This document shows positions 20,234 through 26,585 of a stretch of DNA of 64,000 nucleotides, piece after piece (within the stretch, counting starts at the first letter, position 1; each line of letters begins with the position of its first letter). Origin of the DNA: Panopea generosa. Lineage: Eukaryota > Mollusca > Bivalvia > Adapedonta > Hiatellidae. A program made the translations under genes and the position numbers. The DNA is taken from the NCBI GenBank assembly GCA_029582155.1, contig CM055900.1, positions 46,737,736-46,801,735 on the forward strand. The letters are read 5' to 3'. The notes below the pieces were generated by a model. That model was not told the DNA's origin. It ran no database searches and saw nothing but the letters and a program-made list of their open reading frames with translations.

Positions 20234-21844
20234 TTTAGCATAATTTTTTTGCCATCGAGGGCTATAGATTGTAAGGATCTTATGGAGTACTAACTGAAAC
20301 AAGTCATAATCAAAATGTTGTTTTATCTGTATAAACAGACAATAAAAGAAATGTAAGAAATTAAATTTAGTGAATGATTTTCAGTAGAAAACCAACTATA
20401 TGCTTCCTATTGACAGAAGCAGTATTCATGCACATAGTACAAAATTGCATCATGAACTAAAGGAGAACTTAAGTTACTGAATATAAAACTGTGTTTCTAT
20501 TTTAAGTAACAATGACCTTGACCCTAGTGATGTAAAATGTGATATAAAGCTTCCTTTTCTTGACATGATCTAACAGAAAGGTAAACAATTGAGAACTCTC
20601 CCATATACCCTTGCCAAAACTATTAATGAAAAGATTTACTCTCTTGGTAAATCTGGGAACCATTACATAAATTTTGTCATTACCAAAATATACAAAAGGC
20701 TTTAAATATCTACATGGCCACCAGCATTTGGACAACAAATCAAGTACTGTTCGGACTGACGTCTTCATGTCAGCATAATGTGACGTGTGTTTTCAGCACG
20801 ATACTTCAGTGTGGTGGCACTATTATCACCCCTTTACTTTATAGAAAAACATTCAGTGACTCTGAAAACACACCACAAACTGATAACTGTAGCGCAGAAA
20901 TGTCATTTGATTTCAAAGCAAGTTTATATACACTAAGAGTGTTATCTCCGTCTTCTACTGTAAAACTGTCATGACAGAGACTTGAATTTTTGATGCATTT
21001 TTCCTCTATTTTTTTAATCTTTCCTCCAAAAGTGAAAATTTACAGGTGTCAATAACCTGTGTATGAACCAGAACTTCTAAAATTTTAGATTGGGACCAAT
21101 TTCTACTGTTCAAAACCGGTTTCCGTTTCAAAATTTAATAAAAAAATCGGTCCAGATATTTTATATCGGACATATAAATTACCCCTATCATGCTTCATAA
21201 GCTGTGAAATACGCCTTGCGGCAATAACTTTCAATTGTTTTGTCACCCGCTGTGCGAAAGGAGATCAATTTTGACTAAGCCATTACAGATATGTAGGGGA
21301 GTTTTTCGGAAGTCTATCGCTATGTAACAGGCTTGGATGTGTGGTCAGCGACCCATTGCAGCTCATCAAAACAGTTTTGCTTGCTGTAATGCGCCATACT
21401 ATGAACCATTTGCTAGATACATACACTCATTATTGACGAGTCCTTAATTCTTGTTTTTAAATCATTATTTTATGTTTAGAAAAGTTAGGATTGTCTATTA
21501 GATTCAAAAGATATAGACACAGATCCAAAGTTGACTTAGTTCTGTAAATTACATGCATGTGATCTCGGTCTATATTGTTTACAAATGTTGTGAATAGCAA
21601 GAACTACGAGACAACTTCCTAGTAATGGGTTTATACCTTTCGCTGTTTCATAATTGTTAGTGTTGTGAATGTATAATGCTGAGCGTCTGTACAGGATGTG
21701 GGAATCCTCATTGTCATGGTGATGGCTGTCATGGTTACTACGATTATTATTATTATGGTGATGATGGTGAGGATGAACTGATTCCAGATCTGCAGGCAAG
21801 GGTTCTATCACATAGTCATCTTCAGGGAACATTAACACTCCAGT
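1029..21844 (-). CDS. ADAMTS16/18-like secreted metalloprotease, 17 exons, both ends missing
   Basis: Seventeen exons join in phase into 808 codons: 21844-21637, 19374-19205, 17794-17711, 17007-16848, 15872-15767, 15144-15007, 12758-12605, 12043-11948, 11006-10858, 10328-10265, 9319-9199, 8033-7903, 6426-6303, 5722-5475, 3641-3506, 2328-2202, 1236-1029. All introns are GT-AG. Residue numbers below count from the first codon seen. The order is propeptide (1-95), catalytic domain (about 96-290, zinc site 238-249), disintegrin-like domain (about 291-372), central TSP1 (about 393-443), Cys-rich domain (444-568), spacer (569-about 681), TSP1 (from 683), TSP1 (from 740) and the start of another at about 802. 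The family consists of secreted, furin-activated proteases of the extracellular matrix. The spacer and the TSP1 phrase around TWS..ECS resemble vertebrate ADAMTS16/18 as I recall them. Substrate is unknown. The signal peptide and C-terminus lie outside what I can see. Confidence 0.95.
1237..2201. other. Intron with two short direct duplications
   Basis: An intron of the ADAMTS gene. A roughly 55-bp segment with TCCAAGA(C/T)TCAGTC is duplicated at about 1288-1385. A segment starting GGGCAATAACTC occurs at about 1426 and again at about 1585. I see nothing else in it. Confidence 0.6.
2202..2328 (-). CDS. ADAMTS exon p: TSP1 repeat, second part
   Basis: Completes Gly697 and encodes residues 698-738 plus two bases. 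The Cys spacing ([21 protein letters not shown]) completes the TSP1 fold begun in the previous exon. Acceptor attttag, donor CCAAG/GTAATT. Confidence 0.92.
2570..3388. repeat. 98-bp tandem repeat, about 8 units
   Basis: The landmark TAGCTTGAATCTTTAACCAT recurs at 98-bp steps (2758, 2856, 2954, 3052, 3150, 3248, 3346). Inside each unit the shorter phrase TTTAACCATTCTT recurs, so the array is a repeat within a repeat. It lies in the intron between exons 3506-3641 and 2202-2328 and shows no resemblance to those exons. Confidence 0.95.
3506..3641 (-). CDS. ADAMTS exon o: end of spacer, start of TSP1
   Basis: Residues 652-696 plus one base. It begins [17 protein letters not shown] (end of spacer), then [19 protein letters not shown] starts a TSP1 repeat. 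Here the O-fucosylation position in CSQPC is Pro, so that site is absent. Acceptor tgtttcag, donor GAAG/GTGGGT. Confidence 0.94.
3905..4812. repeat. About 32-bp minisatellite, close to 28 units
   Basis: The core ATGAATTTACAAACATCTCC alternates with CCAATGAGTACAT or ACAATGAGTACAT, so units are 31-33 bp. It is intronic, after exon 5475-5722. The flank to 5200 is plain AT-rich sequence in which I see nothing. Confidence 0.95.
5202..5469 (+). mobile_element. TTAA-flanked hairpin MITE, copy 1
   Basis: TTAA, then terminal repeats CCCTTTACTCCATA and TATGAAGTAAAGGG, then TTAA. A central near-palindrome lies at about 5260-5322 (GTGCAGGAAG ... CTTCCTGCAC around AGATTGCTCG). TTAA target sites and CCC ends point to piggyBac-type non-autonomous elements. 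The near-repeated phrase AGAGGTGTCCAAAGG occurs several times inside. It ends 5 bp from the splice donor of exon 5475-5722. Confidence 0.85.
5475..5722 (-). CDS. ADAMTS exon n: spacer domain
   Basis: Completes residue 569 and encodes residues 570-651. It includes [30 protein letters not shown] and [18 protein letters not shown], all typical of the Cys-poor beta-rich spacer. The pattern around YRRSYNRPE is close to ADAMTS16/18 as I recall them. The donor GAG/GTATGT takes its sixth intron base from the TTAA flank of a MITE that begins 5 bp into the intron. Confidence 0.95.
5929..6158 (-). mobile_element. TTAA-flanked hairpin MITE, copy 2
   Basis: Same family as 5202-5469, reversed. It begins TTAACCCTTTACTTCATATA and ends TATGGAGTAAAATGTTAA, so one terminus is mutated. 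The hairpin arms around CAGATTGCTCG/CGAGCAATCTG are intact. Confidence 0.85.
6303..6426 (-). CDS. ADAMTS exon m: end of Cys-rich domain, start of spacer
   Basis: Residues 528-568 plus one base. It begins [20 protein letters not shown] and then GDNSTC, the signature end of the ADAMTS Cys-rich domain (VGCD..LGS....D.CGVC.GDNS.C). The remaining residues lead into the spacer. The donor AATA/GTATGT leaves one base, completed by the next exon. Confidence 0.96.
6553..6862 (-). mobile_element. tRNA-Ala-like SINE (family D), copy 1
   Basis: Read on the minus strand, the head GTGGTCCAGGGGTAGAGCG (A box) and GGTCATGGGTTTGATTC (B box) flank a TTGCATG anticodon-like loop. A body ending in a GTTGTTGTATGGCG stretch follows. 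The arms do not form a tRNA acceptor stem, so this is a SINE and not a tRNA gene. Confidence 0.75.
7592..7815 (-). mobile_element. tRNA-Ala-like SINE (family D), copy 2
   Basis: Homologous to 6553-6862 through AAATGCTGAG, TTCTAGTACCATTTTT and the tRNA-like head (TCTAGTGGTAGAGCATCC, GGTTCAATCC on the minus strand). It lacks part of the body of copy 1. The rest of the intron 6427-7902 is AT-rich with nothing I recognise. Confidence 0.75.
7903..8033 (-). CDS. ADAMTS exon l: Cys-rich domain core
   Basis: Completes Val484 and encodes residues 485-527. It holds [25 protein letters not shown] and DLCVQGKCQ, matching the conserved 'C-L-Y-C-x-A', 'V-x-D-G-T-x-C' and 'C-[IV]-x-G-x-C' blocks. Acceptor tctgtag, donor CAG/GTAATT. 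Confidence 0.96.
8133..8325 (+). mobile_element. tRNA-derived SINE (family B), plus strand
   Basis: The head GTGGCCAAGTTGTCTAAGACG and GGTCAGGGGTTTGAGCTC are A- and B-box-like. The body ends AATAAAACTGAATGCCATAT. This matches the minus-strand copies elsewhere, which start ATGGCATATCCAGTTTTA(C/T)TGG. Confidence 0.75.
8570..8625. repeat. Short tandem repeat CTCAAACTACTGGTTAA
   Basis: Three or four 17-bp copies of CTCAAACTACTGGTTAA, with further decayed TCTCAAACTAC copies from about 8480. Confidence 0.8.
8857..9085. mobile_element. Composite of SINE A fragment and SINE B
   Basis: 8857-8935 is the middle of a plus-strand family A SINE (CACCGCTGATTCAAGTGG, GGGGTGTGCTAGAGTA). It passes directly into a minus-strand family B body and head (GTAGAACCATTGTCCG, then GTGGGACTCTAACC, CTCTCGCCCACAGAGGA). 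This suggests insertion of one SINE in the other, or template switching. Confidence 0.65.
9199..9319 (-). CDS. ADAMTS exon k: start of Cys-rich domain
   Basis: Residues 444-483 plus one base. It contains [13 protein letters not shown] and [11 protein letters not shown], the family's 'DFRxxQC.x.N' and 'YxWxPY' blocks at the start of the Cys-rich domain. Acceptor acttcag, donor GATG/GTAATC. It is followed in phase by VDDQCKLYC. Confidence 0.94.
9395..9642. other. SINE debris
   Basis: A tRNA-like head on the plus strand (AGGTTGTTGGTTTGATTCC, a B-box-like run) joins a stretch with CATGCTTGAAATATTTCTTG and GTAGAACCAATAC. That stretch looks like a reversed family C body. Element borders are not clear. 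Confidence 0.45.
9643..9872 (-). mobile_element. TTAA-flanked hairpin MITE, copy 3
   Basis: TTAACCCTTTACTTCATACA at one end and TATGGAGTAAAGGGTTAA at the other, both with TTAA. The hairpin around CAGATTACTCG/CGAGTAATCTG carries compensating changes: both arms read ATTACTCG or its complement. That would suggest the arms are kept matched by gene conversion or re-copying. Confidence 0.88.
9915..10065 (-). mobile_element. tRNA-derived SINE (family C)
   Basis: The plus strand shows CCAGTACTTAAGTATATG, AAGGACACCACACAG, GAGGAGGATCAAACTC and GGACCATGTGCTCCA. Reversed, GAGTTTGATCC is the B box and GTCCAGTGTCAGAGCATT the A-box side. The same order of phrases occurs at 34188-34330. Confidence 0.7.
10265..10328 (-). 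CDS. ADAMTS exon j: end of central TSP1
   Basis: Sixty-four nt. Completes Arg422 and encodes residues 423-443, [19 protein letters not shown] then LP. This is the 'NPxPxxGGxxCxG' end of the central TSP1 repeat. It is too short for a simple ORF scan but is phase-compatible on both sides (tttcag acceptor; CCT/GTGAGT donor). Confidence 0.94.
10329..10857. other. Intron, no recognised feature
   Basis: AT-rich intron between exons i and j. I see no repeat or other feature beyond the splice signals. Confidence 0.6.
10858..11006 (-). CDS. ADAMTS exon i: WC..C linker and central TSP1 repeat
   Basis: Residues 373-421 plus two bases. It begins [11 protein letters not shown], then the central TSP1 repeat: W394, W397 and W400 form overlapping W-x-x-W C-mannosylation sites, and CTRSCGGG (from 403) carries the C-x-x-S-C-G O-fucosylation site. 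Donor CCAAG/GTAAGA. Confidence 0.95.
11270..11488 (+). mobile_element. TTAA hairpin MITE, copy 4, decayed
   Basis: Starts TTAACCCTTTATTCCATAGA. One hairpin arm is missing: GAAAACAAGCAATCTAAACA joins directly. The right end decays to GAAGTAGAGGCTA with no TTAA. The adjoining intron to 11947 has degenerate TTTCTGTTAA and GAGATAT phrases only. Confidence 0.75.
11948..12043 (-). CDS. ADAMTS exon h: end of disintegrin-like domain
   Basis: Thirty-two codons (341-372), phase 0 at both ends. It contains [18 protein letters not shown] and [13 protein letters not shown], the conserved C-x(3)-L-W-C and P-A-A-E-G-T-x-C-G blocks. No RGD is present, as is usual for ADAMTS. Confidence 0.95.
12044..12604. 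other. Intron, no recognised feature
   Basis: A short CAGACAGACAGACATACAG run lies at about 12379. I see nothing else. Confidence 0.55.
12605..12758 (-). CDS. ADAMTS exon g: start of disintegrin-like domain
   Basis: Completes residue 289 and encodes residues 290-340. It begins [11 protein letters not shown] and includes [21 protein letters not shown], the typical 'LPG...Y-A-D-x-QC..-FG' core of the disintegrin-like domain. Acceptor gttgcag, donor AAAG/GTAATA, phase 0 at the end. Confidence 0.93.
12835..15006 (-). repeat. Intron-filling minisatellite of exon end plus 5' splice site
   Basis: About 25-28 diverged tandem units of roughly 60 bp (left part) to 75-85 bp (right part) occupy almost the whole intron after exon 15007-15144. 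On the minus strand units carry CATTGGTCAGCTTGCAGCAG then ACAATA.ATGAGGAAGTTTCT and CAAGTAAGTCATTCACC. These are the exon's last codons ([15 protein letters not shown]), its donor and the first intron bases. Some units keep CAAGTAAGT; others read CAAATAAGT, which destroys the donor. Confidence 0.93.
15007..15144 (-). CDS. ADAMTS exon f: zinc motif second half, Met-turn
   Basis: Completes Asn243 and encodes residues 244-288 plus two bases. It begins FGMLHDGD, so the full site reads HELGHNFGMLHD (238-249) with third zinc ligand His248. GNIMSPTL supplies the Met-turn (Met263). The end, [15 protein letters not shown], closes the catalytic domain. Donor TCAA/GTAAGT. The following intron is largely filled by tandem copies of this exon's last 40-50 nt plus its donor. 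Confidence 0.97.
15145..15766. other. Intron across the zinc motif, no recognised feature
   Basis: The intron between HELGH and NFGMLHD. It is AT-rich, and I see nothing beyond splice signals. Confidence 0.6.
15767..15872 (-). CDS. ADAMTS exon e: GFAPIGGMC to first half of zinc motif
   Basis: Completes Gly208 and encodes residues 209-242 plus two bases. It carries FAPIGGMC, the INEDTGL-like stretch [20 protein letters not shown], and the catalytic Glu239 with zinc ligands His238 and His242. The intron splits the zinc motif after HELGH. Acceptor gacag, donor ACAA/GTAAGT. Confidence 0.96.
15908..16512. mobile_element. Dispersed repeat with AAGAGGCCCATGGGCC start
   Basis: Begins ACAAGAGGCCCATGGGCCTT then GGTCACCTGA, and ends CCCATGAGACAAAGTCTCAGGTGATCT. 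GTCACCTGA near the start and TCAGGTGAT near the end are inverted. From memory this is a very common interspersed repeat in bivalve genomes. A related end with GCCTTTGGCCCAGGTGAGCT lies at 37035-37062. Confidence 0.6.
16848..17007 (-). CDS. ADAMTS exon d: catalytic domain, SFCQWQ to CDTLG
   Basis: Residues 155-207 plus one base. It contains [27 protein letters not shown] and NAPCDTLG, three of the most conserved blocks of the ADAMTS catalytic domain. The cysteines belong to its disulphide set. The acceptor is gtttgtag; the donor is CTAG/GTAAGT. It joins in phase to GFAPIGGMC. Confidence 0.95.
17226..17520 (+). mobile_element. Full-length tRNA-derived SINE (family A) with (ATCA)n tail
   Basis: Head GGCCTGATTAACTCAGTCGG (A box) and GAGTTCAAATCCCCTGCC (B box). 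The body has CTCTCACCACTGATTCA, GGGGTGTGCTGGAGTACTGG and GATCGTCTGTTAGCCCTCGA; the end is GGCATAAAAATGACGCTTAA with an (ATCA)n tail. Best-preserved copy of the family in the window. Confidence 0.85.
17521..17650 (+). mobile_element. SINE A, second 3' part in tandem
   Basis: Directly after the tail of the full copy a second 3' half starts (GATGTGCTCCAGTACTGG ... GGCATAAAAATGATGCTAAA) and ends in an AAACAAAC-type tail. The pair is a head-to-tail partial dimer. Confidence 0.75.
17711..17794 (-). CDS. ADAMTS exon c: catalytic domain beta-strand segment
   Basis: Twenty-eight codons (127-154), phase 0 at both ends, beginning [14 protein letters not shown] and ending LVFLDGRE. The position and the alternation of hydrophobic residues ([10 protein letters not shown]) fit the central beta-strand after the first helix of the ADAMTS catalytic domain. 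The acceptor is atttag; the donor is GAG/GTAATC. Confidence 0.92.
17868..18490. other. Degraded tRNA-like head and modular dispersed repeat
   Basis: 17868-17960 has a decayed tRNA-like head (GAGTGCTGGCCGCTCAAGCC). 18020-18490 holds about three diverged modules with CAAGAGTTAT, GAAGTTTCAATCAAATACAT and TTGCATGCAAAACTTTAACC. From memory this type is common in bivalves. A related phrase occurs at 52515. Confidence 0.5.
18848..18998 (+). mobile_element. tRNA-derived SINE (family C), plus strand
   Basis: GCATGGTCCAGCAGTAGAGC and GGCCATGGGCTCATTCC (weak B box), then GGTGTCCTTGAGCGAGACAC and GTTCAGTACTTGTTCC. This is the inverse of the 34188-34330 copy. Confidence 0.65.
19205..19374 (-). CDS. ADAMTS exon b: furin site and start of catalytic domain
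   Basis: Completes residue 70 and encodes residues 71-126. I chose the acceptor cttgctcttaag/AT, because it restores phase with the previous donor. The AG seven bases downstream would break the frame. The basic stretch RARRKR (83-88) followed by RRSER (91-95) is a proprotein-convertase site. [13 protein letters not shown] then opens the reprolysin domain, as in other ADAMTS, and [16 protein letters not shown] forms the first helix. The donor ATT/GTAAGT is phase 0. Confidence 0.93.
19672..19800 (-). mobile_element. SINE B, partial
   Basis: CAGTTTTATTGGTGGAGGAA, AACCTCAGAATGAATAAGAG and GAACCACTGTCCTTCTGCAA match the family B body. The tRNA-like head has decayed. Confidence 0.7.
20182..20268 (-). 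mobile_element. SINE A 3' end with (TTGA)n tail
   Basis: (GATT)n, then GAATATTTAGCATAATTTTT and GCCATCGAGGGCTA: the tail and last bases of a reversed family A SINE. The rest of the intron 19375-21636 is AT-rich. A TGACGTC at 20757 is probably chance. Confidence 0.75.
21637..21844 (-). CDS. ADAMTS exon a: end of propeptide with His/Asn-rich insert
   Basis: Residues 1-69 plus one base. The acceptor is ttttcag before ACT, phase 0; the donor is AAAG/GTATAA. It opens with [17 protein letters not shown], the usual ADAMTS propeptide segment (G-x-[LI] ... E-[DE]-[DEY] ... I-[EK]-PL). A low-complexity His/Asn/Asp/Ser-rich run follows at residues 24-49, including five consecutive His and four consecutive Asn. 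Then comes HILYRRSAL, matching the family's H-x-[LIV]-Y-[RK]-R motif. The exon continues in phase into 19374. An earlier exon must precede it because neither a start Met nor a signal peptide is present. Confidence 0.9.
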
Positions 21845-21894
21845 CTGAAAAGAGAAATTTTAGAAAATGTAGATAAAAGTCATGGTCAGGATCA

Positions 21895-22185
21895 TGATAT
21901 TACACCTGGTCAATGTCAAGGTCAGAATCTATAACTGGTCAATGTCAAGGTCCAGATCATGCAATTGGTCAATGTCAAAGTCAGGATCTTACAGCTGGTC
22001 AATGTCAAGGTTAAAATATACAACTGTTCAATATCAAGTTCAAGATCGTGCAATTGGTTAATGTCAAAGTCAGAATCTTACAACTTGTCAATGTCAAGGT
22101 TAAAATCTTACAACTTGTCAATGTCAAGGTTAAGATCATGCAATTGGTCAATGTCAAGGTCAGGATCATACAGTTACTTCCATTG
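21895..22185. repeat. About 29-bp minisatellite, near 10 units
   Basis: Units of the form CAATTGGTCAATGTCAAGGT plus AGGATCAT or similar. It lies 50 bp upstream (on the minus strand) of exon 21637-21844. Small ORFs on both strands here are products of the repeat. Confidence 0.92.
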
Positions 22186-22824
22186 TCCCAAGAAAATAAA
22201 ACATTATTATTTAGACACTGTACAGCTATTACATATTTCATCATTTTTCTCTATCCCATATTTCAAATATGTTTAACATTTTCTGTTTTGCATTGATATT
22301 GAAATAAACTTCATAAAAATATATTCAAAAAAATTGTATGTTCTCAAATTCTGAACACTATTCCCAAAATCTATTATTTACCATCTGGGGCATAACTGCT
22401 CATATATTCTTCAATGAGTCAGTAAGATTTACCTCCCTTGCAAAACAAGGGAATTTTGATAAGCACATTTTTAATATATAGACAACTGACTGATGGAATG
22501 GTTTGTGTAATTATAATAGTGTGAAAGTCAGTTGAGTGCAATACTGATTTTAATTAGAAATATGCACAGTAAACATATTACAATACATTAATTCACTCAC
22601 TGTCAAGCTCAAATATCAATCCTGTTCTGCAAACCTAAACACATGAGCATGTTCACATGTTAAATTAATATTTCACTAAAACAAACATTGTTTTGTTTAT
22701 ATTTCTGAAATCCCCATTTTAAAAAAAAATCACAGAGAAATATCTACAATTCACCAAAAAGCATACTTTTTTAATTTTTATTTGGTTCAACATCATTAAA
22801 TTTTTTCAAGCTATTATTCAAGAT
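22186..22824. other. No recognised feature
   Basis: AT-rich single-copy-looking sequence. I see no exon with ADAMTS-like content on the minus strand. Confidence 0.5.
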
Positions 22825-23045
22825 ATTGCTCCATAGGTAGAGGAAGACCTCATAGTAGAATTTAAGACTAGAATATGACCATTATCATTCTCCCCAAGTA
22901 ACTTAAAATTTCCCAAGTAATTTAAAGTGACTTTTTCACATGATGTCTTCCAGTTGATGATATAGGACCAAGTTGTGTTCAAACCAACAACCTCGGCAGT
23001 AAGAGGTTGGTGATCTGACGGCCACTTGGCTGTAGAGATTCTCCG
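22825..23045 (-). mobile_element. SINE B, diverged
   Basis: TAGGTAGAGGAAGACCTCAT, CCAAGTAACTTAAA, then GTTCAAACCAACAACCTCGG (B box reversed) and CGGCCACTTGGCTGTAGAGA. Confidence 0.65.
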
Positions 23046-23690
23046 ACAAAACAGTGGTAAACTGAGCCAGAAAGGACACTGAATTATCTCAATGAAACTA
23101 TAAGTGTAATATCACTGTGAAATATTTCCCGAACTACAAACGTGAGAAATTCTGAACAGCTGTGTTTAGTAAAAACATGTAAATTTGTGTCAGTTCGTTA
23201 TATAAAAATTAGAAATTAGATCAAGAATGTCATTTATTAGCTGCTAGTGTACATAACATTTCAAATAAAATTTGCAAGAGAAAGGGAAATAAATAGGTTG
23301 CAAAAATGACTTAACACTTTTTAGCAATGCTCATTTCATATTGTGACACAAACAATATTTCAAACAGATTTTTTTTTTACGTATTATAAACTTATTACTC
23401 GTCTTGCTTTTCTTCCCTTAAGAACCATCGTGGAAGGTCAATAAGTCAAAGAAATAAATGTCATGAATGACATGAAGATGATTTAACCGAGTCATAAAGA
23501 TCATGAATAATTATTGTAGCTATATAATAAAACTTAAGTATTATACAAGTTTTAAGACACAGGCCGTTGGGGCACAAAAAAAAGACATACTGAAAAATGG
23601 AACTAACAAAGTGGCACAGTTTGAGTTGTTTTTCATATAAGCAAGAGGTTTGTTATAACTCCTATTTGCTCAACTGATGCGGAAAAAATC
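23046..23690. other. No recognised feature
   Basis: AT-rich sequence without a recognisable gene or repeat. Confidence 0.5.
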
Positions 23691-23694
23691 TCAG

Positions 23695-24905
23695 CGTAAT
23701 TTACATTACAAAGCAAGTAATGAGCATTGAACCAAGTAGCGATTACCTAGTAGCCAGTAACTAGCATGGAGAAGCAAATACTAAGTAGTGAGTACTGAGA
23801 AGCAAGTACCAAATAGCCAGTACCTAGTAGCAAGTAATTAGCATGGAGAAGCAAATACTGAGTAGTGAGTACTGAATAGCAAGTAGCCAGTACCTAGTAG
23901 CCAGTAACTAGCATGTCAAAGAAAATGCTGAGTAGTGAGCACTGAGTAGCAAGTAGCCAGTACCTAGTAACCAGTAACTAGCATCGAAAAGCAAATGGTA
24001 AGTCCTGAGTAGCAAATACCAAGTAGCCAGTACCTAGTAGCCAATAACTTAAATGGAGAAGCAAATACTGAGCAGTGAGTACTGAGTAGCAAGTAGTGAG
24101 TACCTTGTAGCCAGTAACTAGTATGGAGAAGCAAATACTGAGCAGTGAGTATTGAGGAGCAAGTAACAAATAGCGATACATAGTAGCCAGTAACAAGCAT
24201 CAAAAGCAAATACTGAGTAGTGAGTACTGAGTAGCAAGTAGTAAGTACCTAGTAGCGAGTAACTAACATGGAGAAGCTAATACTAAGTAGTGAGTACTGA
24301 GTAGCAAGTACCGTGTAGCAAGTAACTAGCATGGAGAAGCAAATACTGAGTAGTGAGTACTGAGTAGTGAGTACCAATTAGTGAGTTCCTAGTAGCCAGT
24401 AACTAGCATGGAGAAGCAAACACTGAGTAGTGAGTACTGAGTAGCAAGTACCAAGTAGCCAGTACCTTGTAGCCAGTAACTAGCATGGAGAAGCAAATAC
24501 TGAGTAGTAACAACTGAGTAGCAAGTACCAAGAAGTCAGTACCTAGTAGCCAGTAAATAGCATCATGAAGCAAATACTGAGAAGTGAGATTGAGTAGCAA
24601 GTACCAAGTAGCTAGTTCCTAGTAGCCAGTAACTAGCATCGAGAAGCAAATACTGGTAGTGAATACTAAGTACCAAGTAGCCAGTAACTAGTATCCAGTA
24701 ACTAGCATCGAGAAGCAAATACTGAGTAGTGAGTACTGAGTAGCGAGTACCTATCAGTGAGTACCTAGTATCCAGTAACTAGCATTGAGAAGCGAATACT
24801 ATGAAGTATGTACTGGGTAGCAAGTACCAATAAGAGAGTATCTAGTAGCCAGTTACTAGCATGGAGAAGCAAATACTGTGTAGTAAGTACAAAGTATAAT
24901 CAAGT
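23695..24905. repeat. Complex array of GTAGCAAGTA/GAGTACTGAG units
   Basis: A basic 10-bp phrase (AGTAGCAAGT, AGTAGTGAGT, AGTACTGAGT) is arranged in longer units of about 80-110 bp. Each unit contains CAGTAACTAGCATGGAGAAG and CAAATACTGAGTAGTGAG. About 13 long units. Short ORFs here are repeat artefacts. Confidence 0.92.
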
Positions 24906-25033
24906 AGCAGAGAAACTACTTTGTTTTTTTTACCAGTTCTTATGTATCAGGAGGATTAACTAGAGGTATTGAGCTGAAATCATGAGATGAACATTCCTGA
25001 GTGCTCTTTCTAAAAAACGCAGCTACACCTGGC

Positions 25034-25280
25034 TTATATTTCAGTCAGTAATGCTGCTGGCTGTCAATTCAGGGTTCCTGAGTGTGAATCCCAGCCAAGC
25101 TACAGTCTCTGTGATGGATGCCATGTGATTTATGTTGTGGTCAGGATCCTTCCACATTTAAATATATGGCGAGATAATCAATGCCTTGCAGAGATAAGGT
25201 GTGTCTGGTACTGGTAAACTGCCTAGCAGATTTTTAGAATGATGATAAGGTGTCCTGACTGCCATTAAATAACCAAACAA
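25034..25280 (+). mobile_element. SINE A' (variant of family A), copy 1
   Basis: GGCTGTCAATTCAGGGTTCC, GTGTGAATCCCAGCCAAG (B-box region), CAGTCTCTGTGATGGATG, then AGAGATAAGGTGTGTCTGG and TACTGGTAAACTGCC. The family A order is kept but diverged. Repeated at 27762-28008 by the duplication. Confidence 0.7.
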
Positions 25281-26329
25281 AATTAATGCTGGAAAAAGTT
25301 GAAAAAAACAACATACAACTAAACTAACAAACTTATAATTGCACAATGCACCACCATCACTGCAGTTTTCCCCTCTCTCTCTCCTTCCCCAGCTCCCCAC
25401 ACACACCCCTCCGACCACCAAATCTGTTTAAGAATGCATATAATAGATCCACGCCTGGACACCAAATCAAAGTATCATACAGATGGCTCATAATCTGACA
25501 TCAGTGTTTTCCTCTAGATGCTCAGTGCTGAGTGACAGGGACATTGAGTAAGTTGTGACAAGGTATATCACTCACTATTCCTTCAATCATTGGTATGGCT
25601 ATACACCAGTTGTCTTTGAGTGTGGTTAGATTCATTATAAAAGATAAACAACCATGAGCGAATGTCCCAGACCACTCAGCTACTGGGGACCTTGAGGACC
25701 TCCACAGTTGTCTAAACATACTTCAAACTAAATAATCTGTCGCATACCAACAATCTCTCTATTCATACCATGGATGGGACTGACTGTAACCTTATTGTCG
25801 AGTACTCTGAGACGCACTTACGAGTGAAATTCTTCGTCCACACGTTTGACAAGAGGAGCATGACATCAGGCTGAAGTAAGTGTCAATCATGAATAAGAAT
25901 GGAAGTGAGTCGCAAATCTTTCGAATAAAATAAAGGAAAATAGCCCGACAGATTAATCCAGCACTCGAAAATAGATATACAACGATGTAACCTGCGGAAT
26001 GTGAAAGAAATAGCAGCTGCACAGACTGGTACCATCACTTCTGGGGTGGTCAGAAAAAGGTCAATTGAATTATAGTTTTCTAGAAATGTCCCAATAGGAT
26101 TAAATGAGTTATTTTTTTCGTCACCTCTCCAAGCACTGTGATAAATGAGTTCATTTAAAATGAATGAAAGGACAACAACAACAGCTGTCAGAACTTCGAG
26201 TATAACAATAGAGAGGTTATATGTTGGAAATCTTCATATAGTTGAACTAATCATCTCCATGGATCATAAAACTTCACAAGTTAAACTCTGTTTCTGGATT
26301 ACTCAGGTTTCACAAGGTTATGAAAGTGG

Positions 26330-26585
26330 CACATCTCATCAGGCTAGCTCAATTGATGATATGTGTCTGACTGTCAATTCAGGAGTCATGAATTCAAATC
26401 CTCACCCAACCAAAGTCTCTGTGAAGGTTCAGGTCATGAACTTTCTTCTACAAACATGAATCTTCCTACTATGATCATGTGGGGAAGTTGTCAGTGACTT
26501 TCAGAGATAATATGTGTCTAGTTCTGGTTTACCACCCAAAACCAACTTTGATTAGGTGCATTGACTGCCATTTAACTATTTAAAT
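26330..26585 (+). mobile_element. SINE A', copy 2
   Basis: GGCTAGCTCAATTGATG (A box), GAATTCAAATCCTCACCC (B box), then GGGGAAGTTGTCAGTGACTT and GTGTCTAGTTCTGGTTTACC. Repeated at 29058-29313. The second half is the closest match I see to the 80-bp array at 39690-40690. Confidence 0.75.

Noticed and set aside
20757-20763. TGACGTC as a cAMP-response element or promoter
   Set aside because: A single 7-bp match in an intron, with no other promoter signal.
25522-25719. Minus-strand 65-codon ORF repeated at 28250-28447, suggesting a conserved gene
   Set aside because: Identity is due to the recent tandem duplication of all 2.73 kb, not to selection on the frame. No family is recognised.
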